From: Leifsonia sp. ZF2019 | GTDB lineage: Bacteria; Actinomycetota; Actinomycetes; Actinomycetales; Microbacteriaceae | NCBI RefSeq assembly: GCF_019924635.1 | Contig: NZ_CP065037.1 | Span: 124,001 to 188,000, forward strand | Length of the DNA: 64,000 bases | Reading direction: 5' to 3' | In this document: piece by piece, positions 37,108-47,716 of the stretch | Layout: each line of letters begins with the position of its first letter | How positions within the stretch are numbered: position 1 is the first letter of the stretch | The notes under the pieces: generated by a model | What the model was told of the DNA's origin: nothing | Databases searched by the model: none | What the model saw: only the letters and a program-made list of their open reading frames with translations | Program-made: the position numbers and the translations under genes

Positions 37108-37641
37108 ATGACTTCGATCGATCCGTTCGAGCGCTTCGGCGCCGTGCCCCAGTTCACCCTCGAGAGCGACGACGTCGCCGACGGCCGCCCCCTCTCGCGT
37201 GCCCAGTGGGGGTCGGGAGGCGGCGGTGACAACGTGTCGCCCCAGCTCTCCTGGAGTGGATTCCCGGCCGAGACGAAGAGCTTCGCCGTAACCATCCACG
37301 ACCCGGATGCCCCGACCGGTTCGGGCTTCTGGCACTGGGCCGTATTCAACATCCCGGCGGAAGTGACCACGCTGGCGGCAGGCGCCGGGGCGGAGGGCGG
37401 CGGGAGCCTGCCGCAGGGGGCGGCCATGCTCTCGAACGAACTCCGCTCGAAGAGCTTCACCGGAGCGGGACCCCCTCCCGGAACCGGAACCCACCACTAC
37501 GACATCGTCGTGCACGCCTTGGATGTCGAGCGACTCGACCTCGACCCGGAGTCGACTCCCGCTGTGCTGGGCTTCAACGCGCACTTCCACACGCTGGCGC
37601 GAGCCGTGCTGACGCCGGTGGCGACGGCGGGCGACATCTGA
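37108..37641 (+). CDS. YbhB/YbcL-family (PEBP/Raf kinase inhibitor-like) protein
   Basis: A 177-residue PEBP-fold protein with VTIHDPDAPTGSGFWHW, the signature DPDAP...HW, and VSPQLSW. The C-terminal HHYDIVVHALDVERLDL completes the fold. Bacterial members bind small anionic ligands or inhibit proteases; the exact role is unknown. Start at ATG with TAGGTT -10 box (37096-37101) 6 nt upstream. Confidence 0.87.
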   Translation: MTSIDPFERFGAVPQFTLESDDVADGRPLSRAQWGSGGGGDNVSPQLSWSGFPAETKSFAVTIHDPDAPTGSGFWHWAVFNIPAEVTTLAAGAGAEGGGSLPQGAAMLSNELRSKSFTGAGPPPGTGTHHYDIVVHALDVERLDLDPESTPAVLGFNAHFHTLARAVLTPVATAGDI

Positions 37642-37724
37642 GGCCGGCTTCCTGATCGGCGCTGCCGTCTTCCGGGGGGCCGCGTGCCGTCGGAGGGCCG
37701 GCAGCCCGGTCGACGCCCTCGGGC

Positions 37725-38360
37725 TCAGTGCTTCGTGCCGGTGAGGGCCAGGACCCCGCCGAGCCCGATCATCAGCACCCCGCCGGTGGCCCCGAGTCGC
37801 TCCGCGCGCTTCGGCGAGCGCCCGAACCACTGACGCGCGGTCCCGGCGGCGAGCGCCCAGACGCTGTCGAACGTCAGCGCGAGCAGCAGGAAGACGACGC
37901 CGAGCTCGAACAGTTGCAGCGTGATGCCGCCTGCGCGGTAGTCGACGAACTGGGGGAGAACCGCCACGAAGAAGACGAGCGACTTCGGGTTGGTGAGCCC
38001 GACGAGAAATCCTTCGCCGACGATCCGCCACGCCGATCGGGACGGGTTCGCCTCGTGCGTCACGGCCGTGTGCCGCCGGTGCCGGATGGCCTGGATGCCG
38101 AGGTAGACGAGATAGCAGGCTCCCGCGACCTTGATCATCGTGAAGAGCACCAGCGACTGCGCGACGATCGCGCCGACCCCCAGCGCCACCGCGATCACGA
38201 GGGGCAGCATCCCGAGCGCGTTGCCGAGCACGCTCAGGAGGCCGCCCGCTCGTCCGAGGGAGAGGGAGCGGCCGATGACGAAGAGCACGCTCGGCCCGGG
38301 AATCACGATGAGCGCCACCGAGGCCAGCGCGAACGCGAGCAGAGACGGCACGGAAACCAT
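37725..38360 (-). CDS. LysE-family amino-acid exporter
   Basis: A 211-residue integral membrane protein of the LysE/RhtB family with about six helices and the LysE signature ALIVIPGPSVLFVIGRSLSLGRAGG near the N-terminus and GFLVGLTNPKSLVFFVAVLPQFV mid-protein. Start at ATG 38360 (open frame to 38417), since TACGCT ends 6 nt upstream; leaderless. It diverges from prpD with only 30 bp between start codons. Confidence 0.87.
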   Translation of the reverse strand: MVSVPSLLAFALASVALIVIPGPSVLFVIGRSLSLGRAGGLLSVLGNALGMLPLVIAVALGVGAIVAQSLVLFTMIKVAGACYLVYLGIQAIRHRRHTAVTHEANPSRSAWRIVGEGFLVGLTNPKSLVFFVAVLPQFVDYRAGGITLQLFELGVVFLLLALTFDSVWALAAGTARQWFGRSPKRAERLGATGGVLMIGLGGVLALTGTKH

Positions 38361-38390
38361 GAGCAGAGCGTAGCGAGGTAGGTTCGATAC
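38361..38390. promoter_or_regulatory. divergent leaderless promoters for lysE-like gene and prpD
   Basis: The 30 bp between start codons contain TACGCT on the minus strand (38367-38372), 6 nt from the LysE ATG, and TAGGTT on the plus strand (38379-38384), 6 nt from the prpD GTG. Each -10 box therefore lies in the other gene's upstream promoter region, so the two probably share control. Confidence 0.5.
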
Positions 38391-39962
38391 GTGAAGAACC
38401 ACAACGTCCGTGTGCACCGCAGCGACGAGAACCTCGCCCGTCAGGACCAGCTCGCCTGGAAGATCGCGCAGGTCGCCGCCGACCCGGTCGAGGTCGACTC
38501 AGAGGTCGTCGACATGGTCATCAACCGCGTCATCGACAATGCGGCCGTCGCTGCGGCCTCTCTGACCCGCCGTCCGGTCGTGTCGGCCCGCTCGCAGGCG
38601 CTCGCGCATCCGTTGCCATCGCGTCAGCTCGACGAGATCGTCGCGGCCGTCGAGCGCCCGCAGGACGGATCGACCGTCTTCGGCGAAGCCCCCGAGGTGC
38701 GGGTGTCGCCGGAGTGGGCCGCCTGGGCGAACGGCGTCGCCGTCCGCGAGCTCGATTATCACGACACCTTCCTCGCGGCCGAGTACTCGCACCCGGGCGA
38801 CAACATCCCGCCGATCGTGGCCGTCGCTCAGCACGCCGCGCGCGCGTTCGGGCTCACCGGGCGCGACGTGGTGCGCGGAATCGCGACCGGTTATGAGATC
38901 CAGATCGATCTGGCGCGGGCGATCAGCCTCCACGCGCACAAGATCGATCACGTCGCGCACCTCGGTCCGTCGGCCGCAGCCGGCATCGGCACCCTGCTCG
39001 CGCTGCCGCCGGAGGTCGTGTTCCAGGCGGTCGGGCAGGCGCTGCACACCACCACCGCCACCCGGCAGTCCCGCAAGGGCGAGATCTCCAGCTGGAAGGC
39101 CCACGCCCCGGCGTTCGCCGGCAAGATGGCCGTCGAGGCGATCGACCGGGCGATGCGCGGCGAGACGAGTCCGACCCCGATCTACGAGGGGGAGGACGGC
39201 GTGATCGCGTGGCTGCTCGATGGCCCGTCGGCCTCGTACGACGTGCCGCTGCCGGAGGCTGGTGAGGCCAAACGCGCCATCCTCGATTCGTACACCAAGG
39301 AGCACTCCGCCGAGTACCAGGCTCAGGCCTGGATCGACCTCGCGCGCAAGCTCCACCGCGAGCACCCGGAGGTCGCGGATCCCGAACGCGTCGAGAGCAT
39401 CGTCATCCACACCTCGCACCACACGCATTTCGTGATCGGCTCGGGAGCGAACGACCCGCAGAAGTACGATCCGACGGCGTCGCGGGAGACTCTCGACCAC
39501 AGCATCCCGTACATCTTCACCGTGGCCCTGCAGGACGGAGGCTGGCACCACGTGGAGTCGTACCTGCCGTCTCGCGCCGCCCGGCCCGATACGGTCGCGC
39601 TCTGGGGCAAGGTCACCACGACCGAGGATCCGGAATGGACCCGTCGCTATCACTCGACCGATCCCGCCGAGAAGGCATTCGGCGGACGGGTGGAGATCCG
39701 CCTCGTGGACGGTCGCGTCATCACGGACGAGATCGCCGTCGCCGACGCGCACCCGCTGGGTGCGCGTCCGTTCGCGCGAGCCGACTACGTGGCGAAGTTC
39801 CGCACTCTCGCCGACGGCATCCTGGAGGCCGCCGAGATCGAGCGCTTCCTGTCCGTCGCTGAGCGACTGCCTCACCTCACGGCCGCCGAGCTGGCCGGTC
39901 TCACCATCACGGCCGCTCCGGGGGTGCTCGACTCCGTTCCGGCTCCGAAGGGACTCTTCTGA
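38391..39962 (+). CDS. prpD: 2-methylcitrate dehydratase (MmgE/PrpD family)
   Basis: A 523-residue PrpD. Family markers: [44 protein letters not shown] region ([12 protein letters not shown]) and [15 protein letters not shown]. It dehydrates 2-methylcitrate to 2-methyl-cis-aconitate, the second step of the methylcitrate cycle for propionyl-CoA. It starts at GTG (TAGGTT -10 box 6 nt upstream). The stop TGA shares its A with the prpB start ATG. Confidence 0.93.
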   Translation: MKNHNVRVHRSDENLARQDQLAWKIAQVAADPVEVDSEVVDMVINRVIDNAAVAAASLTRRPVVSARSQALAHPLPSRQLDEIVAAVERPQDGSTVFGEAPEVRVSPEWAAWANGVAVRELDYHDTFLAAEYSHPGDNIPPIVAVAQHAARAFGLTGRDVVRGIATGYEIQIDLARAISLHAHKIDHVAHLGPSAAAGIGTLLALPPEVVFQAVGQALHTTTATRQSRKGEISSWKAHAPAFAGKMAVEAIDRAMRGETSPTPIYEGEDGVIAWLLDGPSASYDVPLPEAGEAKRAILDSYTKEHSAEYQAQAWIDLARKLHREHPEVADPERVESIVIHTSHHTHFVIGSGANDPQKYDPTASRETLDHSIPYIFTVALQDGGWHHVESYLPSRAARPDTVALWGKVTTTEDPEWTRRYHSTDPAEKAFGGRVEIRLVDGRVITDEIAVADAHPLGARPFARADYVAKFRTLADGILEAAEIERFLSVAERLPHLTAAELAGLTITAAPGVLDSVPAPKGLF

Positions 39963-40861
39963 TGCTGTACTCCTCTCTTCCCGCGCACGAGAAGCGTGCG
40001 GCTTTCCGTGCCCGTCTCTCGTCGGGTGAGCTCGTCCGCATGCCCGGTGCCTTCAACCCCCTCAGCGCCCGCCTCATCGAGCGCAAGGGCTTCGAGGGTG
40101 TGTACATCTCGGGCGCCGTGCTCTCCGCCGATCTGGGGCTCCCCGACATCGGGCTGACCACTCTGACGGAGGTGGCCGGCCGTTCCGCCCAGATCGCCCG
40201 GATGACGGACCTTCCGGCGCTGGTCGATGCCGACACCGGCTTCGGTGAGCCCATGAACGTCGCCCGCACCGTCCAATCGTTGGAGGACGCCGGTGTCGCC
40301 GGTCTGCACATCGAGGACCAGGTGAACCCGAAGCGCTGCGGCCACCTCGACGGCAAGCAGGTGGTCGACGAGAACACCGCTCTCAAGCGCATCCGCGCCG
40401 CCGCCGATGCCCGCCGCGACCCCAACCTCCTCATCATGGCGCGCACGGACATCCGAGCCGTGGACGGCTTGGCTGCCGCGATCGACCGGGCGAAGGCCCT
40501 CGTCGACGCGGGTGCGGACGCCGTCTTCCCCGAGGCCATGGCGGATCTCTCCGAGTTCGAGGCCGTCCGCCGCGCCATCGATGTGCCGATGCTCGCCAAC
40601 ATGACCGAGTTCGGCAAGAGCGACCTCTTCACCGTCGACCAGCTCCGTGACGTCGGCGTGAACATCGTCATCTGGCCGGTGTCTCTCCTGCGTCTCGCGA
40701 TGGGCGCCGCCGAGCGCGGTCTCGATCAGCTCCTCGATGGCGGGACGCTCGAGCCGATGCTGGGGGAGATGCAACATCGCGCCGACCTGTACGACCTGAT
40801 TGACTACGAGGGATACAACGCGTTCGACACTTCGGTGTTCAATTTCGACGTGCGCCGCTGA
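39962..40861 (+). CDS. prpB: 2-methylisocitrate lyase
   Basis: A 299-residue ICL-superfamily TIM-barrel. It cleaves 2-methylisocitrate to pyruvate and succinate. The catalytic loop NPKRCGHLDGK is intact, along with VDADTGFGEP and the HIEDQ metal-binding Glu/Asp. Coupled to prpD by a TGATG junction; prpC follows after 44 bp with AAGGAG upstream. Confidence 0.95.
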   Translation: MLYSSLPAHEKRAAFRARLSSGELVRMPGAFNPLSARLIERKGFEGVYISGAVLSADLGLPDIGLTTLTEVAGRSAQIARMTDLPALVDADTGFGEPMNVARTVQSLEDAGVAGLHIEDQVNPKRCGHLDGKQVVDENTALKRIRAAADARRDPNLLIMARTDIRAVDGLAAAIDRAKALVDAGADAVFPEAMADLSEFEAVRRAIDVPMLANMTEFGKSDLFTVDQLRDVGVNIVIWPVSLLRLAMGAAERGLDQLLDGGTLEPMLGEMQHRADLYDLIDYEGYNAFDTSVFNFDVRR

Positions 40862-40905
40862 CCCACGAGGTCGCGGCGCGTGGCAGCTGTAGCGAAGGAG
40901 CTCGC

Positions 40906-42033
40906 ATGACCGATCCGCAGATCCACAAGGGTCTCGCCGGCGTGGTGGTGGACACCACGGCCGTCTCGTCCGTCAACCCGGAGACGAACTCCCTGCTGTA
41001 CCGGGGGTATCCCGTGCAGGAGCTCGCCGCGCGCTGCTCCTTCGAGGAGGTCGCCTATCTCCTCTGGAACGGTGAGCTGCCCACTCCGGAGGAGCGCGAG
41101 GCATTCAGCGCTCGGGAGCGCTCCCTCCGGCGTCTCGACGATCGCACCCGTCGTGCCCTCGACGACATCCCCGCGTCCGCGCATCCCATGGACGCTCTGC
41201 GTACTGCGGTCAGCCAGCTCGGCGGACTGGACGACACCCTCCAGCAGACGGATGGCATCCTCGACCCGGATCTCAACTACGGCCGTGCCCTCTACCTCCT
41301 CGCGCAGCTCCCCACCGTCGTCGCCTACATCCAGCGTCGCCGTCGTGGCCTCGAGGCCGTGGAGCCTCGCGAGGATCTCGACTACTCCCGCAACTTCTTG
41401 TGGCTGACCTTCGGCGAGGTCCCCGACGACGCGGTCGTCGATGCGTTCCGTGTCTCCCTGGTGCTCTACGCGGAGCACTCGTTCAATGCCTCCACCTTCA
41501 CCGCCCGTGTGATCGCCTCCACTCTCTCCGACATCTATTCGGCCGTCACGGGTGCCATCGGCGCCCTCAAAGGCCCCCTGCACGGGGGCGCCAACGAGGC
41601 CGTCATGCACGCTTTCGACGAGATCGGCTCCGCTGAGCGCGCGGAGGCCTGGCTGGACTCCGCCCTCGCCGAGAAGCGCAAGATCATGGGCTTCGGCCAC
41701 CGCGTCTACAAGAACGGCGATTCCCGGGTTCCCACCATGAAGGCTGCTCTCGAGTCCTTGGTCGAGCACTATGACCGTCCCGAGATGCTGGACCTCTATA
41801 ACGCTCTCGAGTCCGCGATGGCCGACCGCAAGAACATCAAGCCCAACCTGGACTACCCCTCCGGCCCCGCATACAACCTCATGGGCTTCGACACCGACAC
41901 GTTCACCCCCCTCTTCGCCGCCGCTCGCATCACCGGCTGGACCGCCCACATCTTCGAGCAGTACGCCGCCAACTCCCTGATCCGCCCCCTCTCCCTCTAC
42001 AACGGCCCGGACGAGCGCCACCTGGACAGCTGA
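40906..42033 (+). CDS. prpC: 2-methylcitrate synthase
   Basis: A 375-residue citrate-synthase-family enzyme. The catalytic His/Asp set is in the GHRVYK block (GFGHRVYKNGDSR), and the CoA-site region LHGGANEAVM contains the conserved His. The length (about 375) fits the short methylcitrate/citrate synthases rather than the 430-residue GltA. It condenses propionyl-CoA with oxaloacetate. ATG with AAGGAG 7 nt upstream. Last prp gene; converges on the thiolase. Confidence 0.92.
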   Translation: MTDPQIHKGLAGVVVDTTAVSSVNPETNSLLYRGYPVQELAARCSFEEVAYLLWNGELPTPEEREAFSARERSLRRLDDRTRRALDDIPASAHPMDALRTAVSQLGGLDDTLQQTDGILDPDLNYGRALYLLAQLPTVVAYIQRRRRGLEAVEPREDLDYSRNFLWLTFGEVPDDAVVDAFRVSLVLYAEHSFNASTFTARVIASTLSDIYSAVTGAIGALKGPLHGGANEAVMHAFDEIGSAERAEAWLDSALAEKRKIMGFGHRVYKNGDSRVPTMKAALESLVEHYDRPEMLDLYNALESAMADRKNIKPNLDYPSGPAYNLMGFDTDTFTPLFAAARITGWTAHIFEQYAANSLIRPLSLYNGPDERHLDS

Positions 42034-42071
42034 CCCGGTGGGCGCCGGCCGGCCGGCACCTCTTGGCACCC

Positions 42072-42110
42072 GAGAAGCTCAGTGTCAGAGAAGCTCAGCG
42101 CCAGAGAAGC
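42072..42110. repeat. 16-bp tandem repeat (2.4 copies) spanning thiolase stop codon
   Basis: GAGAAGCTCAGTGTCA (42072-42087), GAGAAGCTCAGCGCCA (42088-42103) and a partial GAGAAGC (42104-42110) run across the 3' end of the thiolase gene. The gene's stop (TCA on the plus strand, 42095-42097) is within the second unit. Same type of gene-end duplication as at the mprF-like gene. Confidence 0.9.
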
Positions 42111-43282
42111 AGTGCGTCCCCCTGGCCGCCACCACCGCAGAGAGCGACGGCAGCCCGTCCCGTTCCACGGCGGGCGAGCTCGTGAGCAGCGTGGCCGGCC
42201 AGTCTGGCGCCGGACGCACCGATCGGGTGGCCGAGGGCGATCGCTCCGCCGTGGATGTTCACCCGCTCGGCGTCCACGCCCAGGTCGGCCATCGACTGCA
42301 GGGCGACCGCGGCGAAGGCCTCGTTGATCTCGATGAGATCGAGGTCGTCGGTCGACCAGCCGGCTCGCGCGAGGGCGGCCTCGATCGCGTGCGACGGCTG
42401 CGAGTGGAGCGAGTTGTCCGGTCCGGCGACCTGGCCGCTCGCGCCGACGACGGCAAGCCAGTCGAGGCCCAGCCGTTCGGCGTTCGCGCGGGTCGTCAGC
42501 ACGAGCGCCGCTGCTCCGTCACTGAGCGGTGAGGAGTTCCCCGCGGTCAGCGTGCCTCCCTCGGCGAAGCTGGGCTTCAGCCGCGCCAGCGCCTCGGGTG
42601 TCGACTCCGGCCGTACGCCCTCGTCGACGGTGACGACCAGCGGCTCCCCCTTGCGCTGCGGGATCGTGACCGGCGCGATCTCGTCCACGAAGACGTCGTT
42701 CGCGTGTGCTGCTCCCGCGCGCTGGTGCGAAGCAGCGGAGAAGGCGTCCTGCGCTTCTCTCGTCAGACCGAGCCGCTCCGTGTAGCGCTCGGTCGAGGCT
42801 CCCATCGAGATACCGTCGAAGGCGTCGGTCAGGCCGTCGTACGCGGCTGAATCCAGGGCTTCGATCGAGCCGTACGTCCATCCCGTCCGCGACCCGGGCA
42901 GGATGTGCGGCGCATTCGTCATCGATTCCTGGCCGCCCGCCACGACCACCGTCGCCTCCCCGGCGCGGATGATGCGTGCCGCGTCGATGACCGCTGCGAG
43001 GCCCGACAGGCAGACTTTGTTGATCGTCGTGGCGGGGACGTCCCAGCCGATCCCCGCACTGATGGCCGTCTGTCGCGCCGGGTTCTGACCCGCGCCGGCT
43101 TGCAGCACTTGCCCGAAGATCACAGCGTCGATCGATCCAGCATCCACGCCGCTCTGCGCGAGTGCTCGGGAGAGCGCGGTTGCGCCGAGCTGGACGGCGG
43201 TCTGCGACGCGAGCGTCCCCTTGATCTTGCCGAACGGGGTGCGCGCGGCCGACAGGATGACGACATCGTCAGGACTGGTCAT
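42095..43282 (-). CDS. thiolase (acetyl-CoA C-acetyltransferase)
   Basis: A 395-residue thiolase II-type enzyme. The nucleophile is Cys91 in NKVCLSGLAAV. The second active-site parts are GHPIGASGAR and the C-terminal CGGGGQGDALLL (Cys that acts as base). It makes or cleaves acetoacetyl-CoA or 3-ketoacyl-CoA. It ends facing prpC; the 61 bp between holds the 16-bp repeats and no obvious terminator. Start at ATG with GGAGC 7 nt upstream. Confidence 0.92.
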   Translation of the reverse strand: MTSPDDVVILSAARTPFGKIKGTLASQTAVQLGATALSRALAQSGVDAGSIDAVIFGQVLQAGAGQNPARQTAISAGIGWDVPATTINKVCLSGLAAVIDAARIIRAGEATVVVAGGQESMTNAPHILPGSRTGWTYGSIEALDSAAYDGLTDAFDGISMGASTERYTERLGLTREAQDAFSAASHQRAGAAHANDVFVDEIAPVTIPQRKGEPLVVTVDEGVRPESTPEALARLKPSFAEGGTLTAGNSSPLSDGAAALVLTTRANAERLGLDWLAVVGASGQVAGPDNSLHSQPSHAIEAALARAGWSTDDLDLIEINEAFAAVALQSMADLGVDAERVNIHGGAIALGHPIGASGARLAGHAAHELARRGTGRAAVALCGGGGQGDALLLWR

Positions 43283-43357
43283 GTGGGTGCTCCTTCATCG
43301 CTGGAATGAGTCCATTGTGGCTCTGCGGGATCCACCGTTTGGGGGTCGCGAAGAATC

Positions 43358-43443
43358 CGTGGACAGATCGTCGTTCCGCACGCCTGTGGAGAAAAAGCGT
43401 CAACGCTCTCCACAGGCTGGGCCTGATTTCGACTTCTCCACAG
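43358..43443. promoter_or_regulatory. cluster of four DnaA-box-like sequences upstream of radC
   Basis: The thiolase-radC gap (211 bp, divergent) contains CGTGGACAG (43358-43366), TGTGGAGAA (43385-43393), CTCTCCACA (43406-43414) and TTCTCCACA (43434-43442). Two are one mismatch from the E. coli-type DnaA box TTATCCACA/TGTGGATAA. The middle two form an inverted repeat: CCTGTGGAG (43383-43391) pairs with CTCCACAGG (43408-43416), with AGCGT/ACGCT nested inside. No function is proven. Confidence 0.5.
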
Positions 43444-44187
43444 ATTTCGCAATGCTGCACTGCTGTCGACCGTCTGCTTCCTACCGTGGATTCATGTCGT
43501 CCGAAGCAGCTGAAGAGGAGGAGTCCCTTGCGAACGTCCCCACGCATGATCGACCGCGCGAGAGGATGCGTCGCCTCGGTGTCGGCGCCCTCACGGACGA
43601 CGAGGTGCTCGCTCTCGTCCTCGGCTCCGGCCAGACCGGCAGAAGCGTCCGCGCGCTCGCACGGTCGATACTCCGACGCTCGGGAGGCTTCCCCGGACTC
43701 GCGACGATGGACTTCGCGCGACTCGAGACGTTGCCTGGAGTCGGCCCCGCCACAGCCGGCCGGCTCGTCGCGATCATCGAGATCTGGCGCCGTGCAGGCA
43801 GCTCGTCGGCATGGACGCGGCTGGTCGACGATCGGGCGATCGCCGAGATCGTGCGACCCGAGCTCCTGCATCGCGACAGTGAGCGATTCGTCGTGGTCAT
43901 CGCGGATCGGGCTGCGCGCCCGCTCGAACTCGTCCTGCTCCGGGACGGCGGCGTGGACGACGCCAGCATTCAGCCTGCCGACGTGCTGCAATCGGTCCTC
44001 ACCCGCGGTGGACGGTCCTTCGCGGTCGCGCACAACCATCCGTCGGGCTCGATCGATGCTTCGGTCGCCGACCTCGTCCTCACCCGAAGGCTGGATCAGG
44101 CCGCGGCGACCATCGGGCTCCGGTTTCTCGGGCACATCCTCGTCGCCGGCGACAGCTGGTCGGCTGTGGCCTCCAACGGCGCGTCGG

Positions 44188-45516
<1,329 letters not shown>

Positions 45517-45622
45517 GATCAGCAAGCCTACCGCCCGCGCATACCGCCCCGAGGTGGTCCGAGCGAGGGCTACGTGCCCGCGCTCAGTGAATTCAAGGGA
45601 AACGCCTCCGTAGACTGGCCTC

Positions 45623-46351
45623 GTGGTAGCAAGCCAAGTTCACCTCGTCCGTCACGGCGAGGTGTTCAATCCCGACGGCATCCTGTATGGCAGGCTGCCG
45701 GGCTTCGGCCTCTCCAAACTCGGTCATCGAATGGCGCAGGCCGCCGCGGACGAAATCGTCTCGCGAGGCCGTGCGGTCCTGTCCGTTCGCGTCTCACCGC
45801 TGCAGCGCACGCGCGAGTCCGCAGCGCCGATCCTGTCTGCGGTGGGTCTCGAGCCGACCATCGACGATCGGATCGTCGAGCCCACGAACCACTTCGAGGG
45901 GACGGTCATGCGTCGTGCTCTCAAGAAGCCGCAGAACTGGCCATTCCTCGTCAACCCGCTGCGACCGAGCTGGGGCGAGGCCTACTCCAGCATCGAGAAG
46001 CGCATGCGCGCGGCCATCGACGAGGCGTTCGAATCTGTCGACGAGGGCGATGTCGTCCTCGTCAGCCATCAGCTGCCGATCTGGGTCGCGCACCTGTCCG
46101 TCGCTGGGGAGCGGTTCTGGCACGACCCGCGCACACGTCGGTGCGCACTTTCCAGCATCACGACGTTCGAGCGCACGACGGCCCCGGCCGAGGCCGCGCC
46201 AAGAGAGTCGACCCTGTCCGGCGGAGGCGGCCTCGACGGCGCTCCCGAAGAGAAGGCTCAGGCCGCCCCTGCTGCCCGCCTCATCGAGGTCGGGTACGTC
46301 GAGCCGGCCGCCGATCTCCTCGCTTCGGCGACCGATGTGGGAGCCGTCTGA
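45623..46351 (+). CDS. histidine phosphatase-family protein
   Basis: A 242-residue phosphoglycerate-mutase-like phosphatase. The phosphohistidine motif is LVRHGE (His11), with the second catalytic residues in VSPLQRTRESAAP and VSHQLPIW. A C-terminal tail of about 70 residues is Ala/Glu-rich. Substrate unknown. The start is GTG with TAGACT 6 nt upstream (45611-45616). The stop TGA overlaps the ATG of the following lipoprotein by one base, so it heads the cytochrome c assembly transcript. Confidence 0.86.
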   Translation: MVASQVHLVRHGEVFNPDGILYGRLPGFGLSKLGHRMAQAAADEIVSRGRAVLSVRVSPLQRTRESAAPILSAVGLEPTIDDRIVEPTNHFEGTVMRRALKKPQNWPFLVNPLRPSWGEAYSSIEKRMRAAIDEAFESVDEGDVVLVSHQLPIWVAHLSVAGERFWHDPRTRRCALSSITTFERTTAPAEAAPRESTLSGGGGLDGAPEEKAQAAPAARLIEVGYVEPAADLLASATDVGAV

Positions 46352-46974
46352 TGCGCACCCCGAGTACCCGACCCTTCCGTCGTCGCCTCGCACTGGCACT
46401 GCCGGCGGCCTTCGCCGCGACGGCCCTGCTGCTCAGCGGATGCACGGCCAACGACAGCCTCGCGCAGCAGTACCGATCCGGCAACGGGCAGAACTACATC
46501 GCCGGAGACGGCACCGTCAGCGAGTTCGCTGCGGACAATCGAGGTGCCGCCGTCGACTTCACAGGAACGCTCACCGACGGCACCCCGGTCTCCTCGAAGG
46601 ATTACGCCGGCGACGTCCTCGTCGTGAACTTCTGGTACGCGGGCTGCCCGCCCTGTCGTGTCGAGGCTCCGGACCTCGAGGCGCTCTACCAGAAGTACAA
46701 GGCGGAGGGCGTCGGATTCCTCGGCGTCAACCTCTACGATTCGGCGAGTACGGCGGAGAGCTTCGAGAAGGACAAGGGCGTCACGTACCCGTCGGTCCTG
46801 GACCGGGACACCGGCTCCGTACTGCTGGCCTTCAGCAAGACCGTCCCACCGAAGGCCACGCCGACCACCCTCGTCATCGACAAGAAGGGGCGCGTCTCCG
46901 CGCGCATCCTCGGCGCCCTGCCCGACCGGAGCATCCTCGATTCGCTGATCTCCGACGCCGTGGCCGAGAACTGA
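46351..46974 (+). CDS. TlpA/ResA-like thioredoxin-fold lipoprotein
   Basis: A 207-residue exported thiol-disulfide protein. The signal peptide ends with lipobox LLSGC (Cys about 27), then a linker to a thioredoxin fold with the redox motif C99-P-P-C102 in WYAGCPPCRVE and cis-Pro region KATPTTLVID. It is the expected partner that reduces apocytochrome c haem-binding cysteines, using electrons from CcdA encoded 1 bp downstream. ATG at 46351, one base overlap with the previous stop. Confidence 0.9.
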   Translation: MRTPSTRPFRRRLALALPAAFAATALLLSGCTANDSLAQQYRSGNGQNYIAGDGTVSEFAADNRGAAVDFTGTLTDGTPVSSKDYAGDVLVVNFWYAGCPPCRVEAPDLEALYQKYKAEGVGFLGVNLYDSASTAESFEKDKGVTYPSVLDRDTGSVLLAFSKTVPPKATPTTLVIDKKGRVSARILGALPDRSILDSLISDAVAEN

Positions 46975-46975
46975 C

Positions 46976-47716
46976 GTGGGCGGCATCGGACAGATCGTCT
47001 TCAGCGGCCAGCTGGTGCTGGCACTGCCGATCGCGCTGCTCGCGGGTCTCGTGTCGTTCGCATCGCCCTGCGTGCTGCCGCTCGTGCCCGGCTATCTCGC
47101 GTATGTCGGCGGGATGAGCGATCCGGGTGCGAAGCGTGATCGCTCGAGAGTAGTCACCGGGGTCGCGCTCTTCATCCTCGGGTTCGCGGTGGTGTTCATC
47201 GCCTATGGTGCCGCGTTCGGTGCGCTGGGACTGTGGCTCGTGCGTTGGCAGGAGATGGTGATCCGCGTCCTCGGCGTGCTCGTCATCATCATGGGCCTCG
47301 TCTTCATCGGCCAGTTCTCCTTCCTCCAGCGGACCATCAAGCCGGGATGGCGACCGGCGACGGGGCTCATCGGAGCACCCCTGCTCGGCATCGTCTTCGG
47401 CCTCGGCTGGACGCCGTGCATCGGCCCGACGCTCGCAGCCATCAGCGCTCTCAGCGTCGGCACGGGCTCGCCGTGGCGCGGAGCGCTCCTCGGGCTCTTC
47501 TATTGCATCGGCCTGGGCATCCCCTTCCTGCTCGTCGCACTCGGCTTCGACTGGGTCGCGGGATCCGTGGCCTTCATCAAGCGGCACATCCGCACCATCA
47601 ACATCATCGGCGGCGTGCTGCTGGTGATCATCGGCATCCTGATGGCCTCGGGTCTGTGGAGCGCCATCATGTCCCAGTTCTTGGCGGTGATCCAGGGCTT
47701 TGAGCCGGCCATCTGA
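46976..47716 (+). CDS. ccdA: cytochrome c biogenesis protein CcdA
   Basis: A 246-residue membrane protein with six helices. The Cys pair used to carry reducing equivalents across the membrane is seen in FASPCVLPLVPGY and GLGWTPCIGPTL. GTG start, 1 bp after the preceding stop. It passes electrons from cytosolic thioredoxin to the lipoprotein. Its 3' end overlaps the resB start by 17 nt. Confidence 0.93.
   Translation: MGGIGQIVFSGQLVLALPIALLAGLVSFASPCVLPLVPGYLAYVGGMSDPGAKRDRSRVVTGVALFILGFAVVFIAYGAAFGALGLWLVRWQEMVIRVLGVLVIIMGLVFIGQFSFLQRTIKPGWRPATGLIGAPLLGIVFGLGWTPCIGPTLAAISALSVGTGSPWRGALLGLFYCIGLGIPFLLVALGFDWVAGSVAFIKRHIRTINIIGGVLLVIIGILMASGLWSAIMSQFLAVIQGFEPAI

Noticed and set aside
42034..42071. 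CCGGCC-rich inverted sequence after prpC as terminator
   Set aside because: Arms pair only with a bulge and without a loop or T-run.
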